Assembly: GCA_023460395.1 (NCBI GenBank)
Contig: JAEWQB010000011.1
Coordinates: 1-39,808 of the forward strand
Length of the DNA: 39,808 nt
Source of the DNA: Pseudomonadota bacterium
GTDB lineage: Bacteria; Desulfobacterota; Desulfovibrionia; Desulfovibrionales; Desulfovibrionaceae
Direction of reading: 5' to 3'
The notes beneath the pieces were generated by a model. It had not been told where the DNA came from, ran no database searches, and saw nothing but the letters and a program-made list of their open reading frames with translations. Within the stretch, counting starts at the first letter, position 1, and every line of letters begins with the position of its first letter. Shown piece by piece: positions 24,440 to 32,782 of the stretch. A program made the position numbers and the translations under genes.

Positions 24440-25000
24440 ATGTCTGATATACCACCACTACGTCCCCACGCCGCCACCAACGAACAGTGCATATCCATTA
24501 TCGGTATGGCTGGCGCGGGAAAATCCACTGTGGGCCGCGCACTGGCGAATCTGCTTAGCTGGGCATTTCTAGACAGCGACTTTCTGATCGAATCCTACTA
24601 TGGATGCCGCTTGCAGGACGTTGCCGACTCCATGAGCAAGGATGCCTTTCTGGATATGGAATGCGACACTATCCGGCGCATAGGCGCCCGCCGCACGGTT
24701 ATTGCCACGGGGGGCAGCGTGGTATACCGCCATGCCGCGGTGGATCATCTGAAAACACTGGGACCGGTGGTCTATCTGGATGTGGAGCTTCCCGTTATTC
24801 TGGAACGCATTCAGCAGAACCCGGAGCGCGGGCTTGCCATCGCCCCCGGTCAGACAATTGAAGATCTGTACCACGAACGCCGCGCCCTCTATGAGGCGGC
24901 AGCCGATATTTCCATCGCCTGTGCGCGACAGGATGCCGATGTTTGTGCCCAACACATTCAACAGTGGTTACGGGATACTGGACGGGGGATTGCCCGATGA
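24440..25000 (+). CDS. Shikimate-kinase-fold small-molecule kinase, substrate uncertain
   Basis: The 186-residue protein has the shikimate kinase layout: Walker A GMAGAGKST (22-30), a Walker-B-like FLDSD (43-47), the late ATGGS segment (89-93) and the lid with ERRALY (146-151). However, the substrate-binding arginine of the usual FRxxE motif is leucine here (FLDME, 70-74). The third glycine of GGG is serine, and the lid RPLL is replaced. Shikimate is therefore doubtful. A shikimate-kinase-like homoserine kinase has, as I recall, been proposed in Desulfovibrio, but I cannot verify that here. The ATG at 24440 has AAGGA 9 bases upstream. It overlaps the next gene by four bases. Confidence 0.8.
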   Translation: MSDIPPLRPHAATNEQCISIIGMAGAGKSTVGRALANLLSWAFLDSDFLIESYYGCRLQDVADSMSKDAFLDMECDTIRRIGARRTVIATGGSVVYRHAAVDHLKTLGPVVYLDVELPVILERIQQNPERGLAIAPGQTIEDLYHERRALYEAAADISIACARQDADVCAQHIQQWLRDTGRGIAR

Positions 25001-25623
25001 GCCGCGCAAAAACAGTGCGTCGTGCGTCCCGGGGTAAAGCTCCCGGCGTTTTCACCCGTCTGGCGACTCTGTATGACCGCATGGCAAAGGCATACTCAGA
25101 AACAGCGGCCCAAGCAGGGCTAACGTGCGAAGGCTGCCGTGACAACTGCTGTGTGAGCTTTTTCCAACATCACACGTACATTGAATGGACGTACCTGTGG
25201 CGCGGCATGCGGGAACTTCCCCAAGAAACGCGCACGCGCTTTCTCAGCCGGGCCGCTGAAGTGGTGCGAGGGTATCAGTCCGCCCTCGCAATGAATGTGC
25301 GCCCTTCCATTATGTGCCCTCTGAACGATGACGGCCTGTGCGGTCTTTATCAGCACAGGCTCATGATCTGTCGCATGCATGGCACACGGAATATAATGCT
25401 CCTGCCCAATGGGGAACGCCGCGTTTTCTCCGGTTGCTCCCGCTTTGTGGAGAGTGTACAACCTTTGGCAGAAGATCAGATTCCCGTGTTGGACCGGACG
25501 GAACTGTACCGGGAACTTGTCCAGTTAGAGATGGAATTTGTTGGTCCCAACCTCCGGGTTTTGCCCCGGGTGAACCTGACTCTGGCCGAAATGCTCGTAC
25601 AGGGTCCACCATCACTGGTATAA
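24997..25623 (+). CDS. YkgJ-family cysteine-cluster protein
   Basis: The 208-residue protein belongs to the YkgJ/UPF0153 type with a putative zinc- or iron-sulphur-binding cysteine cluster. CEGCRDNCC supplies C44, C47, C51 and C52. Further cysteines are at 107, 115, 125 and 147, in the usual CPLNDDGLCGLY, CRMHGTR and SGCSRF contexts. No enzymatic motif is visible, and the role of the family is not established. The start ATG overlaps the stop of the kinase gene (ATGA), with GGGGGA upstream, so the two are very likely one operon. Confidence 0.85.
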   Translation: MSRAKTVRRASRGKAPGVFTRLATLYDRMAKAYSETAAQAGLTCEGCRDNCCVSFFQHHTYIEWTYLWRGMRELPQETRTRFLSRAAEVVRGYQSALAMNVRPSIMCPLNDDGLCGLYQHRLMICRMHGTRNIMLLPNGERRVFSGCSRFVESVQPLAEDQIPVLDRTELYRELVQLEMEFVGPNLRVLPRVNLTLAEMLVQGPPSLV

Positions 25624-25626
25624 GCC

Positions 25627-26154
25627 ATGCCAAACAACGCCCTTTGCCCCGCGCATGCGCCGTTTCGCCGCTTCGGCCTCTGGGTTGCGCTGTTGATGAC
25701 ATTGCTCTTCGCGGGCTGCACACACCTGAATGTGGGACATCTCGATCGTCGCCCGTGGTTGGCGGAAGCATCACAGGACATCCGCATGCAGTTTTGGACA
25801 TTCACCTACCAATGCGCGCCCCTGAAAGACGGTGTGGGGCTGCACGGCATGGCATATCCCAACACGGATCTGTTCCCCAACTGGGCTATATGGTATGACC
25901 AATTGGCATTTACAGCGTATTTGAGCGACAGCACGGGGAAAGTAGTTGCCAGCAGCCAGGTGGAATTTCTTCCCCGCAAGGTGGACCGTGACCACCCCAT
26001 TCCCATAGAATTTCGGATGACCCCCGACACGCAGGACCAACCCCTGTACGTTTCCTTCGGCTACCGCATGGTGCTGGCGGAATACCCGTGGCAGCCGGAC
26101 AGTCCGCGCCAGGGCCGCATTCACATCGCCCGCGAGGGCGCTCTCACACAATAG
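25627..26154 (+). CDS. Putative small lipoprotein of unknown function
   Basis: The 175-residue product has a basic start, a hydrophobic stretch (about 17-29) and a lipobox-like LLFAGC, with Cys31 as the likely lipidated residue. Thr follows it, with no aspartate at +2, so outer-membrane sorting is plausible. The mature part has no cysteine cluster or family motif I recognise; it is rich in aromatic residues and looks beta-rich. The Phe at -3 of the lipobox is less common than Leu. It starts 3 bases after the preceding stop, as the third member of the kinase/YkgJ operon. Confidence 0.65.
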   Translation: MPNNALCPAHAPFRRFGLWVALLMTLLFAGCTHLNVGHLDRRPWLAEASQDIRMQFWTFTYQCAPLKDGVGLHGMAYPNTDLFPNWAIWYDQLAFTAYLSDSTGKVVASSQVEFLPRKVDRDHPIPIEFRMTPDTQDQPLYVSFGYRMVLAEYPWQPDSPRQGRIHIAREGALTQ

Positions 26155-26347
26155 CGCCACGCGGGCCTGACAGGGCGGCAGGCTTTGCCTGTGATGCGAG
26201 CGCAACCCCAGCCGGGGTTCTGCCCCTGTCCGGTCGCAAACCACTGTCCTCCCCCTCCCTGCGCGATGAAATCGCACCGGGCGAACGCCATATCGCCCTG
26301 CCCCGCTCCTGAACGCATTCCGTTGTTGCTACGTATAAAAATGCCAA

Positions 26348-26375
26348 GAGCGCACCTCTTTTCAGTGGTGCGCTC
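26348..26375 (-). terminator. Possible terminator behind the MucR-type gene
   Basis: A perfect 9-bp stem (26348-26356 with 26367-26375) has a 10-base loop. On the minus strand it is followed after seven bases by a five-T run, so it may end leftward transcription, but the gap to the T tract makes it weak. Confidence 0.35.
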
Positions 26376-26396
26376 CTGCATGGTTGTAACGCCGTG

Positions 26397-26420
26397 CCCC
26401 GTTATGTAACGGGGTTCTTT
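26397..26420 (+). terminator. Possible terminator for the lipoprotein operon
   Basis: CCCCGTT (26397-26403) pairs with AACGGGG (26408-26414) around a 4-base loop, followed by TTCTTT. The hairpin includes the stop codon of the convergent MucR-type gene. It may work on the plus strand only. Confidence 0.4.
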
Positions 26421-26803
26421 CTGCGCCGCTCCCACAAAGCCATAGATTTCATTTTTTTACGCCGTTCCCTCTGCAACGCTTTGCAGACCAGAGGCGTGTT
26501 TTTCTTCATCCCCCACTTCTCACGATACTCCACCGCATCCAGCCCGTGGATGACTAGATGCTTACGGGTAAGGATTTTGAAGGACTTTCCGCACTCAAGA
26601 CAGGTGATGGATTTCTCTTTGATGGATTTCTTGGGATCCACATCGATTTCGTATTCCGGGGATTCTTCTTCTGTGGAAGAACTGATCCCACGGAAGCTTT
26701 CAGCAAGGGTACGGACCATAGAGGTTATTTCATCTTCGGTCATGGTACGTACACTTGCCTGTGCTTTAACGATTTCCAACGCCCCTTTCAAACAATCGTC
26801 CAC
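26402..26803 (-). CDS. MucR/Ros-family zinc-finger transcriptional regulator
   Basis: The 133-residue protein is of the Ros/MucR type, prokaryotic zinc-finger regulators that bind AT-rich DNA and control exopolysaccharide, motility and other traits. The zinc site is C68-x2-C71-x10-H82-x3-H86, followed by the conserved HGLDAVEYREKWGMKKNTPLV and a basic tail. The start is GTG, which gives the family-typical beginning LKGALEIVKAQASVRTMT. It is a single gene, convergent with the lipoprotein operon. A TATACT box lies only 11 bases before the GTG, so if used the transcript would be nearly leaderless. Confidence 0.9.
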   Translation of the reverse strand: MDDCLKGALEIVKAQASVRTMTEDEITSMVRTLAESFRGISSSTEEESPEYEIDVDPKKSIKEKSITCLECGKSFKILTRKHLVIHGLDAVEYREKWGMKKNTPLVCKALQRERRKKMKSMALWERRRKNPVT

Positions 26804-27131
26804 GTTACACCCCAGTATACAATAAAATTCACCGTTAATGCCTCTGAGCTACATTTATTCTACATTACTGAAGCAAGCGTATACATGCCGATATTGCTTC
26901 CGTCAACACAGAGGCAACCTTGTGTTCCCTTACATTGTGCTCTTTTCTTCACAGCGTGCGAACGAATTGGCAGCACAGCATTTTTGTACGGCGAATTACC
27001 TTTCAAGTCCACTTGCCATACAAACCGTGCGATACCGCACAACTTTCAAAAAAGTTCCGTGCTGTAAAACGTGCACAAAAAAAGGCCGTTCCCTGAGGAA
27101 ACGGCCTGTGTATGAAAAGGTAACAACACAG
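26804..27131. other. 328-bp AT-richer gap before the MucR-type gene
   Basis: No gene was recognised. On the MucR side there is a TATACT box near 26815. An inverted repeat GAAGCAA (26870-26876) / TTGCTTC (26894-26900) with a 17-base spacer lies 70-100 bases upstream of the start. The gatB terminator fills the other end. Confidence 0.55.
27077..27107 (-). terminator. Rho-independent terminator after gatB
   Basis: AGGCCGTT (27083-27090) pairs with AACGGCCT (27100-27107). On the minus strand the stem is followed by seven T, 25 bases past the gatB stop. It ends the nadK-DUF89-gatB group. Confidence 0.85.
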
Positions 27132-28562
27132 TTACGCCAATTTTCGGGCAAGTAATTCGTTCACGAGTGCAGGATTTGCCTTGCCCCGCGTCTTGCGCAT
27201 TACCTGTCCTACAAAGAAGCTCTGTAACTTTGTCTTCCCACCCCGGTAGGCTTCAACTTCCGCAGGATTTTCCGCAACAACTTCGTCTACGGCCTGCTCC
27301 AGTGCAGAGGAATCCGATATCTGCACCATTCCCTTTTCCCGCACATAGGCTTCTGGAGAAACTCCCGCAGAAAAAAGTTCTGAGAAAATATCGGCTCCGA
27401 TTTTGTTGGATATCAGCCCTTCTTCAATAATTTTAACCAACTCAGCAAGCATTTCCGGGCGCAAAGGGGCTTCTGCGGCCCGCATATTCCGCGCATTCAG
27501 TTCCCGCTGAAACTGCCCCATGAGCATATTGCTTATTTTTTTAGAATTGGCATACACCGTCACGGCAGCTTCAAAATATTCCGCCATGTCCTTATCCTGC
27601 GTCAGCACCTCGGCATCGTATTCCGGCAGACCCAGTTCTGTCACAAAACGAGAGCGGCGTTGCTCTGGCAATTCGGGCAGCCCTTCGCGCCACAGGGCGA
27701 TTTCGGCGTCCGTAAGCATAATGGGGATAAGGTCCGGGTCCGGGAAATACCGGTAGTCGTGCGCCTCTTCCTTACCACGCATAGCGGCGGTGACGTTCTT
27801 TTCCGCATTGTATAGCCGGGTCTGCTGAATTACTGTTTCCCCGTCTTCCAGCATATCCTGCTGCCGCGCAATCTCATATTCGATGCCCTTTTGCACATGC
27901 CGGAAGGAGTTCATGTTTTTCAACTCCACACGGGTGCCAAATGCCTGTTCTCCAACCGGGCGCAAAGACACGTTGGCATCACACCGAAAGCTCCCTTCCT
28001 CCATGTTGCCGTCGCAAATATCCAGATACAGCAATATGGCCCGCAGCGATTTAAGATATGCCACGGCTTCTTCCGCACTGCGCATATCCGGCTCGGAAAC
28101 GATTTCGATAAGCGGCACGCCCGTGCGGTTCAGGTCCACATACGATGCGTTGTCCGCCGCGGAATGAATGGACTTGCCCGCGTCGCTTTCCAGTTGAATG
28201 CGGGTAATGCCGACACGGCGCACATAGCCTTCCATGGGCAGATCAATATACCCGCCATGGCAAATGGCCTGGTCCAACTGGGAAATTTGATAGCCCGTGG
28301 GCGAATCGGGATAAAAGTAGTTCTTGCGCTCAAATACGGAGCGATTACGCACCGTGCAGTTCATGGCAAGCCCCATCTTGGCGGCAAATTCCACAGCTCG
28401 CCGGTTGAGCACGGGCAGCACACCGGGCATACCGGAGCATACCTCGCACACATTTTCATTGGGGTCGTTGCCGAAGCGGGTGGAACACGAACAGAACAGC
28501 TTGGATGCGGTCTTCAATTGCGCATGCACTTCCAACCCGATGACAACCTCATATTTCGCCAT
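27132..28562 (-). CDS. gatB: Aspartyl/glutamyl-tRNA amidotransferase subunit B
   Basis: GatB is the kinase/tRNA-binding subunit of GatCAB, which converts Glu-tRNA(Gln) or Asp-tRNA(Asn) to the amide form. The 476-residue product has the normal length. It starts with YEVVIGLEVHAQLKT and has the cysteine motif CSCSTRFG...CEVCSGMPG, the sequence PDSPTGYQISQ(L) with its acidic metal ligands, and a C-terminal YqeY-like tail domain. GGAG precedes the ATG. No gatA or gatC is adjacent, so the other subunits must be encoded elsewhere. Confidence 0.97.
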   Translation of the reverse strand: MAKYEVVIGLEVHAQLKTASKLFCSCSTRFGNDPNENVCEVCSGMPGVLPVLNRRAVEFAAKMGLAMNCTVRNRSVFERKNYFYPDSPTGYQISQLDQAICHGGYIDLPMEGYVRRVGITRIQLESDAGKSIHSAADNASYVDLNRTGVPLIEIVSEPDMRSAEEAVAYLKSLRAILLYLDICDGNMEEGSFRCDANVSLRPVGEQAFGTRVELKNMNSFRHVQKGIEYEIARQQDMLEDGETVIQQTRLYNAEKNVTAAMRGKEEAHDYRYFPDPDLIPIMLTDAEIALWREGLPELPEQRRSRFVTELGLPEYDAEVLTQDKDMAEYFEAAVTVYANSKKISNMLMGQFQRELNARNMRAAEAPLRPEMLAELVKIIEEGLISNKIGADIFSELFSAGVSPEAYVREKGMVQISDSSALEQAVDEVVAENPAEVEAYRGGKTKLQSFFVGQVMRKTRGKANPALVNELLARKLA

Positions 28563-28682
28563 GACACTCTCCTTGCACTATGACACGCTGGTTGCCCTGT
28601 CAGGGCAATGCCCCGCAGTTGCTGCAACGACATTACAACACTGCGGATTCAGCGAGGAATCGGTAAACGTTGAGCCGCGCAG

Positions 28683-30437
28683 CTACATATGCGCAATGCC
28701 CGCATCGTAATATTTGCCCACTCCGTATTCCGCACGGCGGAAAAATTTATCCGAAGCCGGGCCGATAATCTGCATCTCTGGATGAACGCGCTGCATATCC
28801 AGCGCAATACGCATCTCTTTGGTACACCCTGTGGAGTACGTGGAGTCCTTACCGGACCAGACAGAGGGTACCTTGCGCCCCATAAGCGCGAAGCTGGCTT
28901 CAATATCTCCCACGGTCTGGAACCGCCACGTATCCAGCAAACCGCTTCGCTGCACACGTTCCCACATGAACATCAGGTCATCACCATCCATGCCTTCTTC
29001 AAAGTGCTCGGCGGGATTAATGATAAAGGAATTTTCCTGCCGCTCGCGCAGATCCCGGACAAAGGTGTCCACGACTTTAATAGCCACGGACGTCTGGCCC
29101 GGAATAGAGCCGATAATTGCGCTATAAAAGGTAACGCTTTTGCCTGCGGCCTTCGCGCTGCGCATGGCGTTGATAATGTCTTTTGCCTTTCCATGCAAAT
29201 CGGCTTCCGAGTACTTGCGCACCCACTTGGCACGCGCTTTGGTTTCCAGATGGAAGGTGCCGTCCTCCGCCCGGTAAAAACACAAAATATCGCGGGTAAA
29301 CTCGTGACTGCTGCCCAGCAAATTTTCATAATTTCGCCAGCCCTTGGCAATTACCAGATCGCACTCCTTCCACGCCCGGGCGAAGGTTACACTGGTTTTG
29401 TACAAGTTTAGCTGCTCACGCGTGCCGTCTGAGATAATAAGGAACCGGTGCTCCCGCAACAATTGCAGCAGGGCGTTTTTGGTTACAGCGTCATCCGTCA
29501 GCACGTACGCGCCCGTGGTGGCTTCTTTAAGCACCTTGTCGCTCTCCACCTCCCACAGGGTGGGCGAATTGAAATAGAAGCCTTCCTTGAGCGCCAGAAT
29601 TACCTGATGCCCCTGCCGGATGAGTGCCCGGAGAATGCGTATGTCAAAGATAACTCCCCCGCTCACGTCCGGGAGGTACAGTACTTTTTTACGTTCCTCG
29701 TCCTCCGGTCCCAGCAAGAGACGTAAACGCTCGCATTGTCCGCAGGGTTGCCGCAGGGCTTCTTCCACCTCCAGCGGAGAGGGGTCTGCGTCATGCCAAA
29801 GCATGGGCATGGTGGAAAGCGCGAAGAGCCTGCGCAATTCCAATGAATCCAACTCCCAGCGGATATCCCGGATGTCCGGCATGTTCTCACAGTGTTCTGG
29901 ACCGGCGTACAGAAGGCGGCTTGACGTGCTACGCGCCAAAAACTCACTTGCCAGCCGGTTAGCCGCGGCCTTGCGCGTCAGGTACGGGTCGGCATTGGCG
30001 CATTGGGTCAGTACGATACTGATAAGCCGCTTCGCCAGCCGTGAAGGAATCATAATCCGCGACGCCAGATGCAGCCGGAATCTATGCTTGCAAAAATGCA
30101 ATACCCGCCGTTCGCTATAGCGATCCAGCTTATGCATACGCACAAGAGCCACGATGAACCGCCAAATCGTGTTGTATTCTTTCTGCAACGCCGCAGGGCG
30201 GCTTCGGCTCAACAACATGGCGAAAATTGTATCTGAACAGGGGATGTATATTTGCGATTCGTCCAGCGCCACCATGAACCGCAACTGCTCGTCAGGAGCC
30301 ACATGCTGCGGATTCATAAGGTGTTCTATATTATTCTCGGTCTTGAAGTGGTGTAACCACGCATCCAGAAGAGCGTCCTTGCCCCAGCGCACGTCTCTCA
30401 CATCGCGCACATAGCGCAGTTCGGGAAGCATACTCAT
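28683..30437 (-). CDS. Large ARMT1/DUF89-like protein
   Basis: Residues about 250-405 of this 584-residue protein resemble the DUF89/ARMT1 fold, a metal-dependent phosphatase family. LYLPDVSGGVIFD (253-265) aligns with the usual DNxGExxFD, TDDAVTKN follows, and AKGWRNYENL (364-373) aligns with KGQGNYE. The metal-motif Asn and the Glu are replaced (Val and Gly), so activity or specificity may be altered. The N-terminal 240 residues include CGQC (232-235). The C-terminal 180 residues match no family I know. GGAGG stands before the ATG. The gene follows nadK by 30 bases and precedes gatB by 120. The function is unknown. Confidence 0.7.
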   Translation of the reverse strand: MSMLPELRYVRDVRDVRWGKDALLDAWLHHFKTENNIEHLMNPQHVAPDEQLRFMVALDESQIYIPCSDTIFAMLLSRSRPAALQKEYNTIWRFIVALVRMHKLDRYSERRVLHFCKHRFRLHLASRIMIPSRLAKRLISIVLTQCANADPYLTRKAAANRLASEFLARSTSSRLLYAGPEHCENMPDIRDIRWELDSLELRRLFALSTMPMLWHDADPSPLEVEEALRQPCGQCERLRLLLGPEDEERKKVLYLPDVSGGVIFDIRILRALIRQGHQVILALKEGFYFNSPTLWEVESDKVLKEATTGAYVLTDDAVTKNALLQLLREHRFLIISDGTREQLNLYKTSVTFARAWKECDLVIAKGWRNYENLLGSSHEFTRDILCFYRAEDGTFHLETKARAKWVRKYSEADLHGKAKDIINAMRSAKAAGKSVTFYSAIIGSIPGQTSVAIKVVDTFVRDLRERQENSFIINPAEHFEEGMDGDDLMFMWERVQRSGLLDTWRFQTVGDIEASFALMGRKVPSVWSGKDSTYSTGCTKEMRIALDMQRVHPEMQIIGPASDKFFRRAEYGVGKYYDAGIAHM

Positions 30438-30467
30438 CGGGAACCTCCAGAAGGGGGAAACAGGCCG

Positions 30468-31319
30468 TTATTGCTGGTCTTTGTAGAAGCCCCGCGTCCG
30501 TAACCGGGTGAAGTAGCTGGCACTGCCAAGATCCGCAAACAGGGTTCCCTGAGCGGCCCGGCTGACGGTTATCTTATCACCCGCTTTGAGCACCACGCCC
30601 TCCTGCCCGTCCTGCGTCAGGTAGAGGTCGGTGTCCGTGTCTCCCACGTGCACGGTCAACACCATATGACCGGAGAGCACAAACGGCCTAAGCGCGTTCA
30701 TGAACGGACAGATGGGTGTCACGGAATAGGCATCCAGATCAGGATGCAGCAGCGGGCCGCTGGCGGAGACAGCGTAGCCGGTAGCCCCCACAGGCGTGGA
30801 GACAATAAGCCCGTCGGCCCTCAGGCCGCCAAGCGGTTCGTCGTCCACAGACAGGTCCAGCCGGATAACCCGCGCCAGTGCCCCTCTGTGCACGACCAGA
30901 TCGTTCACAGCCACCCCGCTGAACACGGTGTACCCCTGCCGCTCCACCATACAGGACAGAGCCAGACGGCGAACCAGCCGTGCCCGACCATCAAGCAGCC
31001 GCTCCAGTTGGCTCTCCCAACTGTCCATGGCGACTTCCGTTAAAAAGCCCACACGGCCCATATTAACGCCCAGCACGGGCACATTGGTGTTCACCAATCT
31101 GCGCGCCACACTCAGTAACGTGCCGTCGCCCCCTAGAACGAGCACGGCACCGTTCCCACGGGCGAGAATGGCGGAACGCCACCCCGGCTTCCCATTTTCA
31201 AACACATCACACCAACACCCGCGCAGTTCAAACCACGCTTTCATGGTGTCGGCCAGCGCCATAGCCTCCAAGTGACCTGCCTTGGTAACGATGCAAACGG
31301 ACTGTATAGTGCGGTTCAT
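30468..31319 (-). CDS. nadK: NAD kinase
   Basis: NAD kinase makes NADP from NAD with ATP or polyphosphate. The 283-residue product has the diagnostic GGDGT (63-67) in VLVLGGDGTLLSVARR, then NMGRVGFLTEV. AVNDLVVHRG is in the position of the conserved NE/D substrate motif, and the glycine-rich TPVGATGYAVSASGPLLHP follows. The length is typical. It is the first gene of a minus-strand group with the DUF89-like gene, divergent from gmhA across 212 bases. Confidence 0.96.
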   Translation of the reverse strand: MNRTIQSVCIVTKAGHLEAMALADTMKAWFELRGCWCDVFENGKPGWRSAILARGNGAVLVLGGDGTLLSVARRLVNTNVPVLGVNMGRVGFLTEVAMDSWESQLERLLDGRARLVRRLALSCMVERQGYTVFSGVAVNDLVVHRGALARVIRLDLSVDDEPLGGLRADGLIVSTPVGATGYAVSASGPLLHPDLDAYSVTPICPFMNALRPFVLSGHMVLTVHVGDTDTDLYLTQDGQEGVVLKAGDKITVSRAAQGTLFADLGSASYFTRLRTRGFYKDQQ

Positions 31320-31439
31320 CAGATATCCCTAGTAAAAACCCGGCGTTCCATCAAGGATGAACCCGGACTACACGTCTTTTTATTCGCGCCGCCGTGCCCA
31401 GACCGGATACGGCTACCCCGTTTGCGGCGTATCGGACGA

Positions 31440-31466
31440 TTGTCTAATCAACGCATTTGGTATACT
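31440..31466 (+). promoter_or_regulatory. Candidate extended -10 promoter for gmhA
   Basis: TATACT (31461-31466) is preceded by TGG, an extended -10 element, and TTGTCT (31440-31445) lies 15 bases upstream as a poor -35 box. The inferred transcript begins near 31473, about 60 bases before the gmhA start. Confidence 0.4.
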
Positions 31467-31531
31467 GCCGAAAGGTCGTTGCGTATAGTACGCCAAGCAA
31501 CCTATTTCGCCTTCATCCGGCAGGAGCGTCA

Positions 31532-32167
31532 ATGATCGATTCCACCCGAGATATGATTCTGGAACATGCGCGGGCGGGTGCCCGTCTGCGTGAACAATAT
31601 TTTGAATCCAATGCCGATAAAATTGCCTCTGTGGGTCGACTTTTCGCTGTCACTCTGGCCCGCGGCGGAAAAATTCTTTTTTGCGGCAATGGTGGCAGCG
31701 CGGCGGATGCCCAACATCTCGCCGCAGAATTTGTAAACCGCTTTCTTATGGAACGGCCTCCGCTGCCAGCCATAGCGCTGACCACGGACACATCCATCCT
31801 TACCGCCATCGGCAACGACTACAGCTTCGACCAAGTGTTCAGCAAACAGGTTATGGCGCTGGCGGCAGAAGGCGATATTCTGGTAGCCATTTCCACATCG
31901 GGGAATAGCACGAATTTGGTGGAAGCCCTGAAGGCCGCGCGGGAACGGTGCGTGACCACCGTGGGCATTACCGGACAGGGCGGGGGACACATGGCTCCTC
32001 TGTGCGACCACCTGCTTGAGGTGCCCCACAGGCACACCCCGCTCATTCAGGAAGTGCAACTGACCATAGGGCATCTGCTCTGCCAGTTGACCGATTATTA
32101 CCTCTTTGAAAATGTCATGGCGCTGCAACCCTACCTGAGTGGTCAGGAATCCGGCTGCTGCGACTAA
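31532..32167 (+). CDS. gmhA: Phosphoheptose (sedoheptulose-7-phosphate) isomerase
   Basis: GmhA is the SIS-domain isomerase that makes D-glycero-D-manno-heptose 7-phosphate, the first step to lipopolysaccharide heptose. The 211-residue product has CGNGGSAADAQHLAAEFVNRF (from 51) and TDTSILTAIGNDYSFDQVF. It also has the phosphate-binding SIS loop ISTSGNSTNLVEA and the late HTPLIQEVQLTIGHLLC with its catalytic His and Glu-type residues. I start at the ATG at 32532 minus 1000, that is 31532, as GGAG lies 7 bases upstream. The related DiaA-type SIS proteins are an alternative, but the full motif set favours GmhA. Confidence 0.92.
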   Translation: MIDSTRDMILEHARAGARLREQYFESNADKIASVGRLFAVTLARGGKILFCGNGGSAADAQHLAAEFVNRFLMERPPLPAIALTTDTSILTAIGNDYSFDQVFSKQVMALAAEGDILVAISTSGNSTNLVEALKAARERCVTTVGITGQGGGHMAPLCDHLLEVPHRHTPLIQEVQLTIGHLLCQLTDYYLFENVMALQPYLSGQESGCCD

Positions 32168-32202
32168 CCAGCCCCGCGTAAAGCATATGGCGCCCCGCGC
32201 CC

Positions 32203-32239
32203 GGCCTTGACCGCAACGCTGGTCCGGGCCATATTTTTT
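32203..32239 (+). terminator. Rho-independent terminator after gmhA
   Basis: GGCC-TT-GACC (32203-32212) pairs with GGTC-CG-GGCC (32221-32230), with one G-U pair and one mismatch and an 8-base loop. ATATTTTTT follows directly. It lies 36 bases beyond the gmhA stop. Confidence 0.75.
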
Positions 32240-32362
32240 CAGTAACCCCATACCGAGACTGACAAAAAACAACACGCCGCATTGACGAACGGCAATCAGG
32301 CATTACTACATGCCCTGTGCGACGCCAATACGGCATCAGTTACGATACACGGAGGAATGGCC

Positions 32363-32596
32363 ATGCCCATTTATGAATATGTCTGCGACTCCTGCGGCAA
32401 AGAATTTGAAGAACTCGTTTTCAGCGACGAACCCCCGGCTTGTCCGGCCTGCGCATCCGCAGCTACGCATAAACTGCTTTCCGCCACCAAGTTCCGCATG
32501 CCCGGCGGTGTGTCCGCAGGTGGAGCCGCCCCTTCATCCGGCGGTTCCGGCGGCTGCTCCGGCTGCTCCGGCGGCAGTTGCGCCACCTGCAAATAA
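32363..32596 (+). CDS. FmdB-family zinc-ribbon protein
   Basis: The 77-residue protein has the FmdB-type zinc ribbon (MPIYEYVCDSCGKEFEEL...CPAC) in its first half, giving C9/C12 and a second CxxC pair. The second half is Gly/Ser-rich and ends in a cysteine-dense tail (GGCSGCSGGSCATCK). FmdB proteins are often called regulatory, but their function is not settled. I start at the ATG at 32363, 7 bases after GGAGG; the ATG at 32357 directly abuts that site and is less likely. It stands alone between gmhA and hemC. Confidence 0.85.
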   Translation: MPIYEYVCDSCGKEFEELVFSDEPPACPACASAATHKLLSATKFRMPGGVSAGGAAPSSGGSGGCSGCSGGSCATCK

Positions 32597-32782
32597 AACC
32601 CGGTACAAGCCGCAAGGCTCAAACGTCTCCCCCGCAACGCGCGGAACCGGAGAGGATTCCGGTCCTCCAACGCAGTGTGGCGGCGCATGCCGGATAGGCC
32701 AGACGCTCTCCCCTATTGACCTGCCATACTCCGGGATGGTACGCGACCCCGGTCGATCACCTCTAGCTCAAGCGGACGCGAC

